DNA of 51,257 bases, from assembly GCA_041661865.1 (NCBI GenBank), contig JBAZTO010000028.1, positions 1 to 51,257 on the forward strand, given 5' to 3'. The notes under the pieces were generated by a model, which was not told the DNA's origin, ran no database searches, and was given only the letters and a program-made list of their open reading frames with translations. This stretch comes from JBAZTO01 sp041661865 (lineage in GTDB: Bacteria > Planctomycetota > Phycisphaerae > SM23-33). The position numbers were made by a program, and so were the translations under genes. Positions 1-9,435 of this stretch are shown one piece after another. The first letter of the stretch is position 1, and each line of letters opens with the position of its first letter.

Positions 1-50
1 CCGATGGCCTTTCTAATTGCCTATAAGAGGTCTGGTAACTACTTATATAG

Positions 51-109
51 CAAATAGTTAGGACATCGGCAACTTATTTATGGGCAAACTGCGTGAAATA
101 TGCGGGCTA
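51..109. repeat. fumC-flanking repeat, copy 1
   Basis: Two blocks are shared with 1840-1897: CAAATAGTTA (51-60) and GCGTGAAATATGCGGGCTA (91-109), separated by 30 bp here and 29 bp in the other copy. Both copies are in the same orientation, one on each side of fumC. The sequence between the blocks is not conserved. Function unknown; it may be a small mobile or recombination-associated repeat. Confidence 0.6.
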
Positions 110-126
110 GAAGAAATATCAGCGGG

Positions 127-156
127 GATGAACGCAGATGAACGCGGATGAATACC
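127..156. repeat. 10-bp-period array with inverted partner
   Basis: Three consecutive 10-mers, GATGAACGCA, GATGAACGCG, GATGAATACC. An inverted relative occurs at 245-264 (TTGAATCTGT, GTTCATCTGC), so the pair could form a long imperfect hairpin in the fumC leader region. Similar in style to the 7-, 8- and 9-bp arrays elsewhere in the window. Confidence 0.6.
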
Positions 157-255
157 CTAAAGATATAGCGTTCGTAGCATTCGTTGTCGTTTGCACCCTT
201 TTCGTCTACACTTGTCATACTTCGCGATCCTCGCCGCATATCTCTTGAATCTGTG

Positions 256-284
256 TTCATCTGCGCGCGTTCCCGCCTTATAAT
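256..284 (+). promoter_or_regulatory. probable fumC promoter
   Basis: A perfect -10 box TATAAT (279-284) lies 17 bp after a weak -35 TTCATC (256-261). A Shine-Dalgarno-like AAAGGAAG (293-300) precedes the ATG at 307. The -35 overlaps the inverted 10-bp repeat at 245-264. Confidence 0.5.
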
Positions 285-306
285 TCGCTGTCAAAGGAAG
301 ACCGCT

Positions 307-1704
307 ATGACTCGAACCCGCACTGAGACCGATTCGATGGGAGCGATGAAAGTGCCCGCCGACGCACTCTACGGCGCACAGACCGCCCGGGCGGTGGAGA
401 ATTTCCCCATTTCCTCCTGGCCCATGCCGTCGGCCTTCATCGCCGCCATGGGGCTCATCAAGGAAGGCGCTGCCAAGGCCCATCGCCAGGCCGGCCGGCT
501 CGACGCCCGCAGGGCCGAGGCCATCGTCGCCGCCGCGCGCGAAGTGGCCACAGGGCGATGGAACGACCAGTTCGTCGTGGACGTCTTCCAGACCGGCAGC
601 GGCACCAGCACGAACATGAACGCCAACGAGGTCATCGCCAACCGCGCCAACCAGATCCTGGGCGGCTCGGCCGGGGACAAGACGCTGGTACACCCTAACG
701 ACCACGTCAACATGGGCCAGTCCTCCAACGACGTGATCCCGACGGCCCTGAACGTCTCGGCCGCCGTGGCCATGCACCAGGACCTGGCCCCCGCGCTGCG
801 AGCCCTGCACGGCACGCTGATCGCCCGGGCGGCTGAGTTCGACGCCCTCGTGAAGATCGGCAGGACGCACCTGATGGACGCAGTGCCCATTCGCCTGGGG
901 CAGGAGTTCTCCGGCTACGCGGCCGCGGTGGACAACTGCACCGGACGCCTGCTGGTGGCCATCTCGGCCTTGTGCGATCTGGCCATCGGCGGCACGGCTG
1001 TGGGCACGGGCCTCAACGCGCCCAATGACCTGGCGGCGGAGGTCTGCCGCTTCCTGTCCGAGCACACTCACCTGCCCTTCCGCGAGGCGGTCAACCATTT
1101 CCAGGCCCAGACCACACTGGACGCGGCCGTGTTCGCCTCGGGCGTGCTCAAGGGCACGGCCCTGGTCATGGGAAAGATCGCCTCGGACATCCGCCTGCTG
1201 GCCAGCGGGCCTCGCTGCGGCCTGGGCGAGCTGGTGCTGCCGGCCACCCAGCCGGGCAGCAGCATCATGCCCGGCAAGGTCAACCCGGTGATGTGCGAGT
1301 CGGTCGTGCAGGTGGCCTGCCAGGTCGTCGGCTGCGATGCGACGATCACGGCGGCCGCCACCGGCGGGGTCGGCGGCATTCTGGACCTCAACGTGGCCAT
1401 GCCGGTCATCGCGAGCAACCTGCACACGGCCATCAACCTGCTGACTAACGTGGCCAAGGTCTTCGATGCCAAGTGCCTCCGCGGGCTGGCCGCCAACACC
1501 GCGCGCTGCGGGGAACTGGTGGAGCAGTCGCTGGCGATGGTGACGGTGCTGGCCCCGCGACTGGGCTACGATGCCGCCGCCGCCCTGGCCAAGGAGGCCA
1601 GCGCCACGGGCAAGACCATCCGTCAACTCCTGGCCGAGCGAAACATCCTGCCCAAGGATGAATTGGACAAGCTGCTGGACGCTCGCACACAAACGGGGGC
1701 GTAG
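307..1704 (+). CDS. fumC: class II fumarate hydratase
   Basis: Reversible hydration of fumarate to L-malate in the TCA cycle; cytoplasmic homotetramer. The 465-residue product has the usual class II length. Visible family signatures are GSGTSTNMNANE (98-109), HPNDHVNMGQSSND (129-142), GRTHLMDAVP (185-194) and the superfamily signature GSSIMPGKVN (317-326). The ATG at 307 is chosen because AAAGGAAG lies just upstream and the N-terminus then matches FumC; an earlier in-frame ATG at 184 would add 41 residues of non-homologous sequence. It stands alone between two copies of a repeat. argH, another fumarate-linked lyase of the same superfamily, lies at the far end of the window but has the distinct TSSSMMPQKKN signature, so the two are not confused. 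Confidence 0.96.
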   Translation: MTRTRTETDSMGAMKVPADALYGAQTARAVENFPISSWPMPSAFIAAMGLIKEGAAKAHRQAGRLDARRAEAIVAAAREVATGRWNDQFVVDVFQTGSGTSTNMNANEVIANRANQILGGSAGDKTLVHPNDHVNMGQSSNDVIPTALNVSAAVAMHQDLAPALRALHGTLIARAAEFDALVKIGRTHLMDAVPIRLGQEFSGYAAAVDNCTGRLLVAISALCDLAIGGTAVGTGLNAPNDLAAEVCRFLSEHTHLPFREAVNHFQAQTTLDAAVFASGVLKGTALVMGKIASDIRLLASGPRCGLGELVLPATQPGSSIMPGKVNPVMCESVVQVACQVVGCDATITAAATGGVGGILDLNVAMPVIASNLHTAINLLTNVAKVFDAKCLRGLAANTARCGELVEQSLAMVTVLAPRLGYDAAAALAKEASATGKTIRQLLAERNILPKDELDKLLDARTQTGA

Positions 1705-1710
1705 GGAAAC

Positions 1711-1731
1711 AGTAGCCTGTAGCCAGTAGCC
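1711..1731. repeat. heptad array behind fumC
   Basis: Three contiguous 7-mers, AGTAGCC, TGTAGCC, AGTAGCC, begin six bases after the fumC stop codon. One of several period-7 arrays in the window (see 19072, 19152, 37286, 39445, 48031, 48074). Confidence 0.55.
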
Positions 1732-1839
1732 GGTGGTCCGTCTCCGGTGTTTGGCAACACAGCCCCGGTCGCCAAACGATGAGTCAGCACCCAACGCCGA
1801 AAACGAACCCTCTCGGTTCTATGTTGTAACAGCATTTAC

Positions 1840-1897
1840 CAAATAGTTAAGCTATTGACTATATAGCCCCCTCATTCCGCGTGAAATATGCGGGCTA
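1840..1897. repeat. fumC-flanking repeat, copy 2
   Basis: Second copy of the two-block repeat (1840-1849 and 1879-1897). In this copy the second block forms part of a hairpin: CCGC/GCGG stem around GTGAAATAT, with outer TAGCCC (1864-1869) pairing with GGGCTA (1892-1897). It could terminate transcription or serve as an RNA structure between the convergent fumC and the glycosyltransferase gene. Confidence 0.6.
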
Positions 1898-1910
1898 AAG
1901 CGCCAGTAAA

Positions 1911-3110
1911 TTAAACCGCACCCGTGGCAGAAGAGTCCGCCGGACGCGGCGCGGCGGCCTCCAGTTCCCGACAGATGATCTCCGTGGCCAACTGCGTCGA
2001 GGGAAGCTGGATCCGCCGGGCATTATCGCTCATCTCCTTCAGTCGCGCGGGGTTGCGCAGCAGCCGAAGGACGGCCGAGACCGTATCGTCCTTGTTGACC
2101 GTCAGGACGGCGGCCCCGTTGTGGGCCAGGTAGTGGGCGTTGCCTTCCTCGTGCCCGGCGGAGTGGAGCAGCACCATGGGCAGGGCCTTGGCGACGCACT
2201 CAGCCGTGGTGAGTCCGCCGGGCTTGCTCACCATCAGCGTGGCCACCTCGGCCAGTTCCGGCAAGCGGTCCGTGAAGGACAGCGGGCGAATCCTCGGCTG
2301 CGATGCGGCGACCTTGCCCAACTCGGCCAGCAGTCCCTTGTTCCTGCCGGCCAGGATAACCACAGTGGCCTGGTCGTCATCCTCGACAATGCCGCGAGCG
2401 ATTTTGACAATGGGACCGCAGACAAATTCCGTCCCGCCCGACAGCAGCACAATGGGCTTGCCCTCGGGGAGGTTCCAGTCCTGGTAAATCCTGGCGCGGT
2501 CCAGCGGCGCCAGCCACTTTGGCCCGACGGGCATGCCGGTGACGCTGAGGTTTTCCTCGGCCACGCCCCAGCGGCGGAGCGTGTCGGCGCTGTATTGGGA
2601 CGGGGCCAGCCAGTGGTCGATGCCCTCGCTGAACCACAGGCGGTGCAGTTCGATATCGGTGGCGACCACGACCTGGCGGCAGCGGAGTTGGCCGGCCCGC
2701 ACCATTAAAGTGACCATCGGCGCAGCCAGGAAATGCGTGTGAACGATCAAGTCCGGCCGAATGTTGGGCAGGTGCTCGTGGAGTTCCTCCATCGCCAGCC
2801 GCTCCACGGTCAGGTGGATGTTCTCGCTCCAACCGCGCTTGGGCGTCTGCGGGCGGTTGGTCAGGAAGAAGCCGATATCAAACAGCAGCGGCACGCGGGT
2901 CATCCCAAAGACAAAGCCGCCGGCGTAGTACGCGCGGAACCAGCCGGGGGTGTAGTCCAGCAGATCGAGCGTCGAGATTTCCGCCTGCGGGGCCGCCTCG
3001 GCCAGCGAATCGCGCAAGGCCCGGGCGACGGAGTTGTGGCCGGCGCCGACGGAGGCCGTGATAATCAGGATCTTTCGTCGCGGCCGGGGATTGTGGGCAA
3101 TGTCTGTCAT
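1911..3110 (-). CDS. processive glycolipid-type glycosyltransferase (MGDG synthase/UgtP-like)
   Basis: A 399-residue GT28-family protein resembling monogalactosyldiacylglycerol synthase and UgtP, which transfer a sugar from a UDP-sugar to diacylglycerol at the membrane. The N-terminal MGDG-synthase domain opens with a beta strand and the glycine-rich GAGHN motif (residues 22-26). The C-terminal half has the nucleotide-sugar site KPGGLTTAEC. No membrane span or signal peptide is evident, as expected for a peripheral enzyme. The ATG at 3110 is preferred over one 12 codons upstream because the core fold starts at once. It is the last gene of the minus-strand envelope operon. Sugar donor and lipid acceptor cannot be told from sequence. 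Confidence 0.85.
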   Translation of the reverse strand: MTDIAHNPRPRRKILIITASVGAGHNSVARALRDSLAEAAPQAEISTLDLLDYTPGWFRAYYAGGFVFGMTRVPLLFDIGFFLTNRPQTPKRGWSENIHLTVERLAMEELHEHLPNIRPDLIVHTHFLAAPMVTLMVRAGQLRCRQVVVATDIELHRLWFSEGIDHWLAPSQYSADTLRRWGVAEENLSVTGMPVGPKWLAPLDRARIYQDWNLPEGKPIVLLSGGTEFVCGPIVKIARGIVEDDDQATVVILAGRNKGLLAELGKVAASQPRIRPLSFTDRLPELAEVATLMVSKPGGLTTAECVAKALPMVLLHSAGHEEGNAHYLAHNGAAVLTVNKDDTVSAVLRLLRNPARLKEMSDNARRIQLPSTQLATEIICRELEAAAPRPADSSATGAV

Positions 3111-3164
3111 GGCCGATAGTGTGCGCGGCGGCAGGCCCGGTGACAAGCGATAAAGCGGTCGTCT

Positions 3165-4919
3165 TTACTGCCCGGGCGGCTGGGCCGCACTGAGAATGGC
3201 CAGGTGCTCGCGCACAATGGCCTGCCAGGGGTTGGGCTTGGCGGAGGCGACGATCTCGAAGTAGGCCTGGGCCTTCTTGAGGTTGGGCACCAGCGGCAGC
3301 GCGGGGGCCTCGGAGGTTCGCATGGCCAGGCGACCCAACTCGTAGTTGGCCTGGACGGCGGCGTCCGAGTCGCGCTGGGCCAGGAGGATGAGCATCTCGG
3401 CCCGCTCGTAGAGGTTGGGGCTGGCCAGGGCGACGGCCAGCTTGAGATGGTCGCCCATCTTCGTCTGCTCGTAAGCGCCGGCCAGCTTGCCCAGGCAATC
3501 GAAGTAGCCCAGTTCGTACGGGCTGGCCTCGAGGTAAGCGGCCAGGGCCTCCGCGGCGGCAGGGTCGTGCAGGGCGTCGCAGGACTGGGCCAGCCAGAGC
3601 AGCTTGTTGACCTCGAAGGCCGCCTCGGAGTAGTAGCGATTGGCGGGGATCGTGGTGGCGGGGGCGAAGATTTCGGCGATCTTGCCGGCCTCCTGCGAGC
3701 CGGCATCGGGCGTGACCATCGCCTTGAGGCTCGCCTGCGCGCTCAGCAGGAGTTGCAGCGCCGGCTCGACCTTGCGTTCGCGCAGGGCCAGCGTGCCCAG
3801 GCGCCACTGGGCCAGCGCCGCCTGCGGAGAGGACGGGTAGGTCTCCAGCAGGCGCTGCCAGGTCGCCTCTGATCCTGCCAGCACGTGCGAAACACTGTAC
3901 TTGACCAGCCCCATCTCCAGGGCCGTCGCGTCCAGTTGCAGGCTCTGGGCCTGCGCCGCGGCCCACAGGATTCCCGGCGCCCGCCCGCTGTTGGGATAGC
4001 GGGCCAGGAAGGACTCGCATCGCGAGATCAGTTCCCGCCTCCGGTCCAGCAGATCGTCCCGCACCTTGAGGCTCAGCGTCTGGCCGTTGAGGCCCTCGGC
4101 GTGATTCATCCGGCTCCACGTGTCCATCGCGACGGGCTCGAAGATCGTCTCCTCAGCCGTCAAGCCCTCGGCGATGATGGAGTACTCCAGTTCGTCGCTG
4201 CCCACGCGGTTGTAGAAGACCCCCAGCGACACCGCTATCAGCACCGCCAGCGCCGGCGCGACGACCCCGGGGCGGAATCGCATCAGCGGGGCCAGCGCCA
4301 GCACCGCCGTGAAGGCCAGGATCGCCGTCACCACCGCGGCCAGCAGGACCCCGCCCAGCACCAGCCGCTGGAGCGCGGGCACGGCGGCGGCATCGGAACC
4401 CACGAAGGTGAAGAAGTAAAGGTAGAGCCCCACCGGCAGCAGGGCCAGCAAGGCCGCCAGGAAAGGCATGTCGCTGCGGAGCGAGGTCTTTCCCGCCAAC
4501 AGGCAGGCCAGGGCCATCGTCAACCCCAGCACCGGCGCATGCGAGAAGACCACCACCACCGCCACCAGCGCCGCAGCCAGGGGAAGCTGGTAGAGAATGG
4601 CCATGATGATGGGCACGAAGATAATCACGCCCAGCAGCAGCGAATCGACCAGCAGCATCCAGGGGTGACTGAAGATGCTCAGCGGGTGCAGCAGCGTGTC
4701 CGCCAGCGGCGTGGCCAGGTCATGACGGTAGGCCTGGGGCGAGAAATGGCGCCAGCTTCCGCTGGAGAGGTACTGCCAGAACATGTTGGCCAGGATGAAC
4801 AGGGCAAAGGCCAGGCCCAGGAACAGGAGACGCCGCCACAGCGGCGCTTCCCGCAGCAGCGGCTCGGCGCCGCGGTGATGGTCGAAATTGTCGTCTTGCC
4901 CTGTCGCCATATCTGTCAT
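3165..4919 (-). CDS. multi-span membrane protein with TPR-like C-terminal half
   Basis: 584 residues, no family recognised by name. The first ~260 residues contain about six to eight hydrophobic segments. The remainder is soluble and alanine/leucine-rich with helix-pair repeats of TPR type (for example around YPSSPQAALAQWRLGTLALRE), so it probably scaffolds a complex at the membrane. It begins 19 bp after the AsmA-like gene and is followed by the glycosyltransferase, so co-transcription is likely. ATGs at 4919 and 4910 are both possible; the first is used. Function unknown; a structural or assembly role for the envelope is inference from its neighbours. Confidence 0.8.
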   Translation of the reverse strand: MTDMATGQDDNFDHHRGAEPLLREAPLWRRLLFLGLAFALFILANMFWQYLSSGSWRHFSPQAYRHDLATPLADTLLHPLSIFSHPWMLLVDSLLLGVIIFVPIIMAILYQLPLAAALVAVVVVFSHAPVLGLTMALACLLAGKTSLRSDMPFLAALLALLPVGLYLYFFTFVGSDAAAVPALQRLVLGGVLLAAVVTAILAFTAVLALAPLMRFRPGVVAPALAVLIAVSLGVFYNRVGSDELEYSIIAEGLTAEETIFEPVAMDTWSRMNHAEGLNGQTLSLKVRDDLLDRRRELISRCESFLARYPNSGRAPGILWAAAQAQSLQLDATALEMGLVKYSVSHVLAGSEATWQRLLETYPSSPQAALAQWRLGTLALRERKVEPALQLLLSAQASLKAMVTPDAGSQEAGKIAEIFAPATTIPANRYYSEAAFEVNKLLWLAQSCDALHDPAAAEALAAYLEASPYELGYFDCLGKLAGAYEQTKMGDHLKLAVALASPNLYERAEMLILLAQRDSDAAVQANYELGRLAMRTSEAPALPLVPNLKKAQAYFEIVASAKPNPWQAIVREHLAILSAAQPPGQ

Positions 4920-4938
4920 GCCGGAGGGATAGGATACC

Positions 4939-7900
4939 TCATGGGTGGGGCCGCGAGGCCAGCCAAAGTCGATAGAAAATGTTGTTCTTCAGGAAGACCT
5001 TGAAGAGAACCTCGTTGGGATAGACGAAGCTGACGACCTCGTCGTACATCTTTCCGCCGATGATCCTGGCCTTGAATTTCAGCAGCGGAATCCGCCCCTG
5101 GCGGTAGGTATGATTCCACTCCGCCGACTGCGGCGTGCCCACCAGGATCAACCCCACCTCGTAGCGGCCCACGCTGTGGCGGTCGGTCGTGCCCTCGATG
5201 TAGATGTCGTAGGTCGTGCCCGAAAAGACCATGTCGTTCTCGGCCGTGCCGTCGGGCAGGAACTTGGCGAAGCTGGTCATGCGGTTGTAGCGATACCGTG
5301 TCAGGTTCAGGCCCGGGAAAATCCGCGTGACGAAGGCCGGCACGGCGTGGCCTTCCAGCAGGCCGTCGGTGGCGACGGTCTTGGCCGTCCCGTCCAGGTA
5401 CATCGCGTAGTTGGCGTCCATCACCGCGGCCAGCAGGTCCGGCACGGGCAGGCTCGCCGTGCCCGCACGGTCGAAGGTGCCGAACACCGTGTTGCCGGGG
5501 AAGAACTTGGCCAGTTGCGGCTGGATGTTCTGATCGGCCAGCACGCCGCGGGTTTCATTGTCAATCACGGCGACCAGCGGATCCTGCGTCAGGTCGGCCT
5601 GGTAATTGGCCGTGATCACGCCGCCGTTGACGGCCACGCCGTAATCCACTTCCACCTGGCCGTCGCTGGCCAGGAAGGTCAGGTTGAAGTTGCGGACCTG
5701 ATAGCTGCGATCGACGGTCGCGTCATAGGTGCGAAACTCCAGAATGTTGACGTGGCCGTCCACTTCGGCTGCCAGCAGGGCCGGCTTGGCCCGCGTGAAA
5801 AGCTCTTGCGCCCTGGCGGCCAGGTCGTGGCGCTGGGCGTCGGTCATCAGCGGAGGCGGGGCATCGGCCGGCCGAGTGGAAGGTGCCGAGGTTGCGCCGG
5901 GCTTGGCGGGGCTTTCTGTAGCGGCCAGAGGGGTCGGCGCGCCACCGCCCAGCCACTCCGCCAGATCCTTGTCATCCAGCCGCGTGGCCAGCAGGCGGAA
6001 CTCCCCCACCGGCGCCTGCGGAAGATTACGCAGATGGGCCAGCAGCCAGCCGTGATTGGTCCCAGCCTGAAACTCCAGGCCATCAGTCTGCACGGACTGG
6101 ACTTTCCAGTCCCCGGCCGCCCACTCCACGCCCGTGGCCGCCAAACGGCCATCGAGGGCGAAGTCCTTGTTGTTGTAATGGCCGCGGAGATGGCCAAAGC
6201 ACAGGCTGACGTTGGTCATCCTGCCGGTCACCGCGTCCCAGTCGCCCTCGACGATGCCTGAGCCGCCCAGCCGGCGCGACTGCAACGCCGGCAGCAACAC
6301 GCCCAACTCGTCGGCCTTCGGTGTCGAGAGCGAGAGGTGCGCCTTCTGAAGCGCCGCGCGAGGCGGAAAGATCGACTCCAGCGTGATCGCGCCATCGGCG
6401 GCAAGCTGCAACCGGCCCGCGCGGACGACGACATTGTTGACCAGCACCCCCTTGGACGTCGGGGAGAACGTGGCTTCGAGCGACGCCTCGCAGGGCATGC
6501 CCACCGGCTTGGCGACACGGAGATCCTCCCGCATGCCGTCGTCGCCGGTGATCGTCAGGCCCAGCGGGATGCCCGCGGCGCCGAGCTTCTCCCCCACCAG
6601 GCGCGCCTTGAGCGAGGGGCCCATCGGGCCGTCGTCCAGTCGGGCCGACAGGGAGACTTCTCCCTCCAACCCGCACTGGTTAGCAGCCCTGGCCAGTTCG
6701 GGAAAGGCAAGCCGGAGCGACTCGTCCAGAACGCCCTCGCCGGCCAGGTCCACCTTGTAGCGGCGGGCATCCCATGCCGGTCCGGAGGTCGGCGCCGATG
6801 TCGACGCGGCCATCGATGTGGCCGTCGGTGTTCTGGCCAAGGCGGTGCTGGGCGAAGAAGAAGAAGTCGATGCGGAAGCCGGCTTGGAGGCACTGGCGGC
6901 CTGGCCGACGGCACACGTTATCGCCACGTGGCTGCGGCCTAGCTGCGCCGAGAAGGACTCGATCCGGGAGATGGCGATCGGGCCGCCTTCGGGGGCCACG
7001 AGCGTGCCGGAGGCCTCGATCACCAGCGGCGCATCGGCAAGCTTGGCCCGCTGGACCGTCCCGCCGCTGTCCAGCTCGATACCCGTCGCATCGAAGAACA
7101 GTTGGGTTTGCATCTCCTGGCCCTGCTTGCGAACACTGGCGTCAATCGTGGCCCAGCCGGTCAACTGGCCCGGCGTCAGATTGTCCCGCAGCACGGGCAG
7201 GGCCTGGGCCAGCCCCTCGGCCTCGGTAACGCAGGCCGACACACGCACGTTGACGGGCGCGTCGTTGGCCTCCGCCTTGTCCGGCGCCGACGCCTCCACC
7301 CGCGCACTGGCCCAGGGCAGGTTGGCCTCCAGGGCCAGCCAGTTGCGCCGGTCGCGCGTCGCCTGGGCATTGTGCACGAGGGTCGCGTTGAAAGCGGCTG
7401 CGACGCCGGCGGCTTTTTCAAAGGCCCGCAGCTTCAGTTCCGTCGCGGTCAGGTCAGCCGTCACGTAGGCCTGCTGGCAGGCTGGATCGGCCTGCACTTC
7501 GATCTGCCCGGACAGGCCGCCGGAAATCCCCGCCGCCGCGTCATTCGCGCATGGAAATGCCTGGGCCAGCGCGGCCAGGTCGTCCAGTTCGTACTTGCCC
7601 GTCAGGCTGACGGAGGGCACCGCCCCGGAAAGGTCCGCCTTCAACTCGGCATTATCCATGCTCAGCCGCCCCTGCCCGACGGTCAGTTCGACGTCCAGGC
7701 CAGCCAGGCCCGGCGAGTCGGTTCCGATCGTCGCGTCCAGGTCCAGGCTGATGGCGGCATCGCTCGGCTGGGCAAAGAGCTCGCCGACCGTCAGGCCCGA
7801 GGCGCCGCTTGCGTCGGCGCGCAGGTGAAACCTCGCGGACTGGCTGCGATCGATGAACCAGCGTCCGGTGATCGGGCCGCGGATGGTCGCCTGCTGGAGC

Positions 7901-9414
7901 GGCGAGTCGGGCGGCAAGAGCCCCTTGAGCGATTCCATCTCGCGAATCTCCCACGCGCCTTTCCAGTCCAGCCGAGCCAACTGGGCCAGCAGCACCCGTC
8001 CGACGCTGCCGAACTCGGCACCCTGTGCCGCCGCGACAGTCTCTTCGATATCGCCGGCTGTGCCGGAACCGGAGAATCTGTTCTCGCCCCAGATCCATTC
8101 GCTCTGGTCCACCGCCAGTTGCCCGTCGCGCCGGTTGAGGCTGCCCTTGATCTCCATCTGGCAGGCGGCGCCGGCAGGCTTGAGGGCGCGGCCATTCTGC
8201 GACAGGACCGTTTCCCTGGCCTGCGCGGTCAGTTCCCAGTCCGCGCGAAGGCCGTCGGATTGACTCGTCAGGTGGATGCCGACCGGCCCGGTCAACTCCA
8301 GGCCCACCGGCAACGTGCCCCTGCCCGTGAGCAGGGCCGCCAAGGTCGTCGGGTGCAACTGGCCCGACAAGTCCATCGTCCGCATCGCTTCCCATCGGCC
8401 CTCGTAGATATCGGCGGTCATCTCGGCCTTGCCCGCCAGCTCGACGCCCGGCAGGCGAAGTTCCAACTGATGCACCTGCACGTGTCCGGCGATGGGGTCG
8501 AAGCTGCCCGTCAGCCCGAGGCCCGCGTTCTCCAGCACCGGCAAGGCCGGCCCTTCAGCCGGCTGGACGTCCAGACTGCGGGCGTTGATGTTTCCGCGGA
8601 ACTGGCTGACCATTCCATTGCGGTCGATCTCGACCTCGGCCGAGCCATAGCTGACGCCCGAGAGCTTCTTGAGCGGCAGCTTCAGGCCTTCGATCAGCGG
8701 CAATTGCGCCAGGTCGACATTGGAGAAATTCATGGTCGCCAGCGCCGCCACCGACGCACCGGCCGGCGCGGACAGGCGGAAGCTGATCGGTGCGGCTGCG
8801 CCTTTCTGCTTCAACCCGGCTGAGAGCGTCATCTGGCTTAGCTGGCCGTTGCTGCCCGACCGCATGTCGACGCTGATGATAGGCAGCTCCAGGCAGTCCT
8901 CCGCCGCCCCGCCTCGCACGATTACCCGCCCGCCCCGCACGATCACCTGGTCCAGTTGGAACGTCTTCTGCATCCTGGCGACGGCGGCGATGTTGCTCTG
9001 CCCGTTGTCCCTGATCTGCACCTGGAGGAGGGGGCCGTCGATCTCGACCCGTTCCAGTTTCCCGGCCACCAGCAACGTCAGCGGCGAGAAGTCGGCCCCG
9101 ATCCGCCCGACTTCCACCATGGCCGGGCCGGAAAAACCGTCGGGCGACGGGATGGTCAGAGCCTCGATGACGATGCCCTTGTCCCAACTGAGGGACAGGC
9201 GCTTGATCGTCACCTCCACGCCCAGTTGCCGGGACATGTCGGCTGCCATTGTCCGGCGGATGAAGTCCGTCGGCGCCCACCAGGGAATGGAGACGTAGGC
9301 GGCACAGAACACCAGGCCGGCCAGCGTCGCCGCCCGCAGCAGCCGCTGCCACCACAGCCGCGTGGCGACCCTTTTCTCAGAAAGCCTGGTTTGCCTGGGG
9401 ATCGTCATCATCAC
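4939..9414 (-). CDS. AsmA-like inner-membrane-anchored periplasmic protein
   Basis: A very large (1491-residue) protein with one N-terminal membrane span (about residues 27-46) followed by the typical AsmA opening, in which conserved hydrophobic and IRRTM-type residues lead into long beta-rich repeats. AsmA, TamB and YhdP relatives are thought to move phospholipid across the periplasm or to help outer-membrane assembly. A Ser/Ala/Thr/Pro-rich linker (roughly 6770-6915) interrupts the beta-rich body. The start is ambiguous: GTG at 9414 and ATGs at 9411 and 9408 follow one another, behind an AGGG-type ribosome site. It sits between the ychF-like gene (21 bp gap) and the TPR membrane protein (19 bp gap). 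Its presence supports a diderm envelope. Confidence 0.85.
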   Translation of the reverse strand: MMMTIPRQTRLSEKRVATRLWWQRLLRAATLAGLVFCAAYVSIPWWAPTDFIRRTMAADMSRQLGVEVTIKRLSLSWDKGIVIEALTIPSPDGFSGPAMVEVGRIGADFSPLTLLVAGKLERVEIDGPLLQVQIRDNGQSNIAAVARMQKTFQLDQVIVRGGRVIVRGGAAEDCLELPIISVDMRSGSNGQLSQMTLSAGLKQKGAAAPISFRLSAPAGASVAALATMNFSNVDLAQLPLIEGLKLPLKKLSGVSYGSAEVEIDRNGMVSQFRGNINARSLDVQPAEGPALPVLENAGLGLTGSFDPIAGHVQVHQLELRLPGVELAGKAEMTADIYEGRWEAMRTMDLSGQLHPTTLAALLTGRGTLPVGLELTGPVGIHLTSQSDGLRADWELTAQARETVLSQNGRALKPAGAACQMEIKGSLNRRDGQLAVDQSEWIWGENRFSGSGTAGDIEETVAAAQGAEFGSVGRVLLAQLARLDWKGAWEIREMESLKGLLPPDSPLQQATIRGPITGRWFIDRSQSARFHLRADASGASGLTVGELFAQPSDAAISLDLDATIGTDSPGLAGLDVELTVGQGRLSMDNAELKADLSGAVPSVSLTGKYELDDLAALAQAFPCANDAAAGISGGLSGQIEVQADPACQQAYVTADLTATELKLRAFEKAAGVAAAFNATLVHNAQATRDRRNWLALEANLPWASARVEASAPDKAEANDAPVNVRVSACVTEAEGLAQALPVLRDNLTPGQLTGWATIDASVRKQGQEMQTQLFFDATGIELDSGGTVQRAKLADAPLVIEASGTLVAPEGGPIAISRIESFSAQLGRSHVAITCAVGQAASASKPASASTSSSSPSTALARTPTATSMAASTSAPTSGPAWDARRYKVDLAGEGVLDESLRLAFPELARAANQCGLEGEVSLSARLDDGPMGPSLKARLVGEKLGAAGIPLGLTITGDDGMREDLRVAKPVGMPCEASLEATFSPTSKGVLVNNVVVRAGRLQLAADGAITLESIFPPRAALQKAHLSLSTPKADELGVLLPALQSRRLGGSGIVEGDWDAVTGRMTNVSLCFGHLRGHYNNKDFALDGRLAATGVEWAAGDWKVQSVQTDGLEFQAGTNHGWLLAHLRNLPQAPVGEFRLLATRLDDKDLAEWLGGGAPTPLAATESPAKPGATSAPSTRPADAPPPLMTDAQRHDLAARAQELFTRAKPALLAAEVDGHVNILEFRTYDATVDRSYQVRNFNLTFLASDGQVEVDYGVAVNGGVITANYQADLTQDPLVAVIDNETRGVLADQNIQPQLAKFFPGNTVFGTFDRAGTASLPVPDLLAAVMDANYAMYLDGTAKTVATDGLLEGHAVPAFVTRIFPGLNLTRYRYNRMTSFAKFLPDGTAENDMVFSGTTYDIYIEGTTDRHSVGRYEVGLILVGTPQSAEWNHTYRQGRIPLLKFKARIIGGKMYDEVVSFVYPNEVLFKVFLKNNIFYRLWLASRPHP

Positions 9415-9435
9415 CCTGGTTATGAGACAGCCGGC

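Larger units (their letters stand above)
1..306. other. A+T-rich spacer upstream of fumC
   Basis: No gene is supported here. The stretch is clearly more A+T-rich than the coding DNA. It holds the first copy of the repeat that flanks fumC (51-109), a 10-bp-period array (127-156) with an inverted partner (245-264), and a probable fumC promoter (256-284). Confidence 0.7.

Noticed and set aside
157..1794. 545-residue frame on the minus strand across fumC
   Set aside because: Shadow of fumC caused by high G+C at third positions; no ribosome site or family feature.
7102..8823. 573-residue plus-strand frame inside the AsmA-like gene
   Set aside because: Arg/Gly/Gln/His-rich translation typical of an antisense shadow; the minus-strand protein has a signal anchor and consistent beta-rich repeats.
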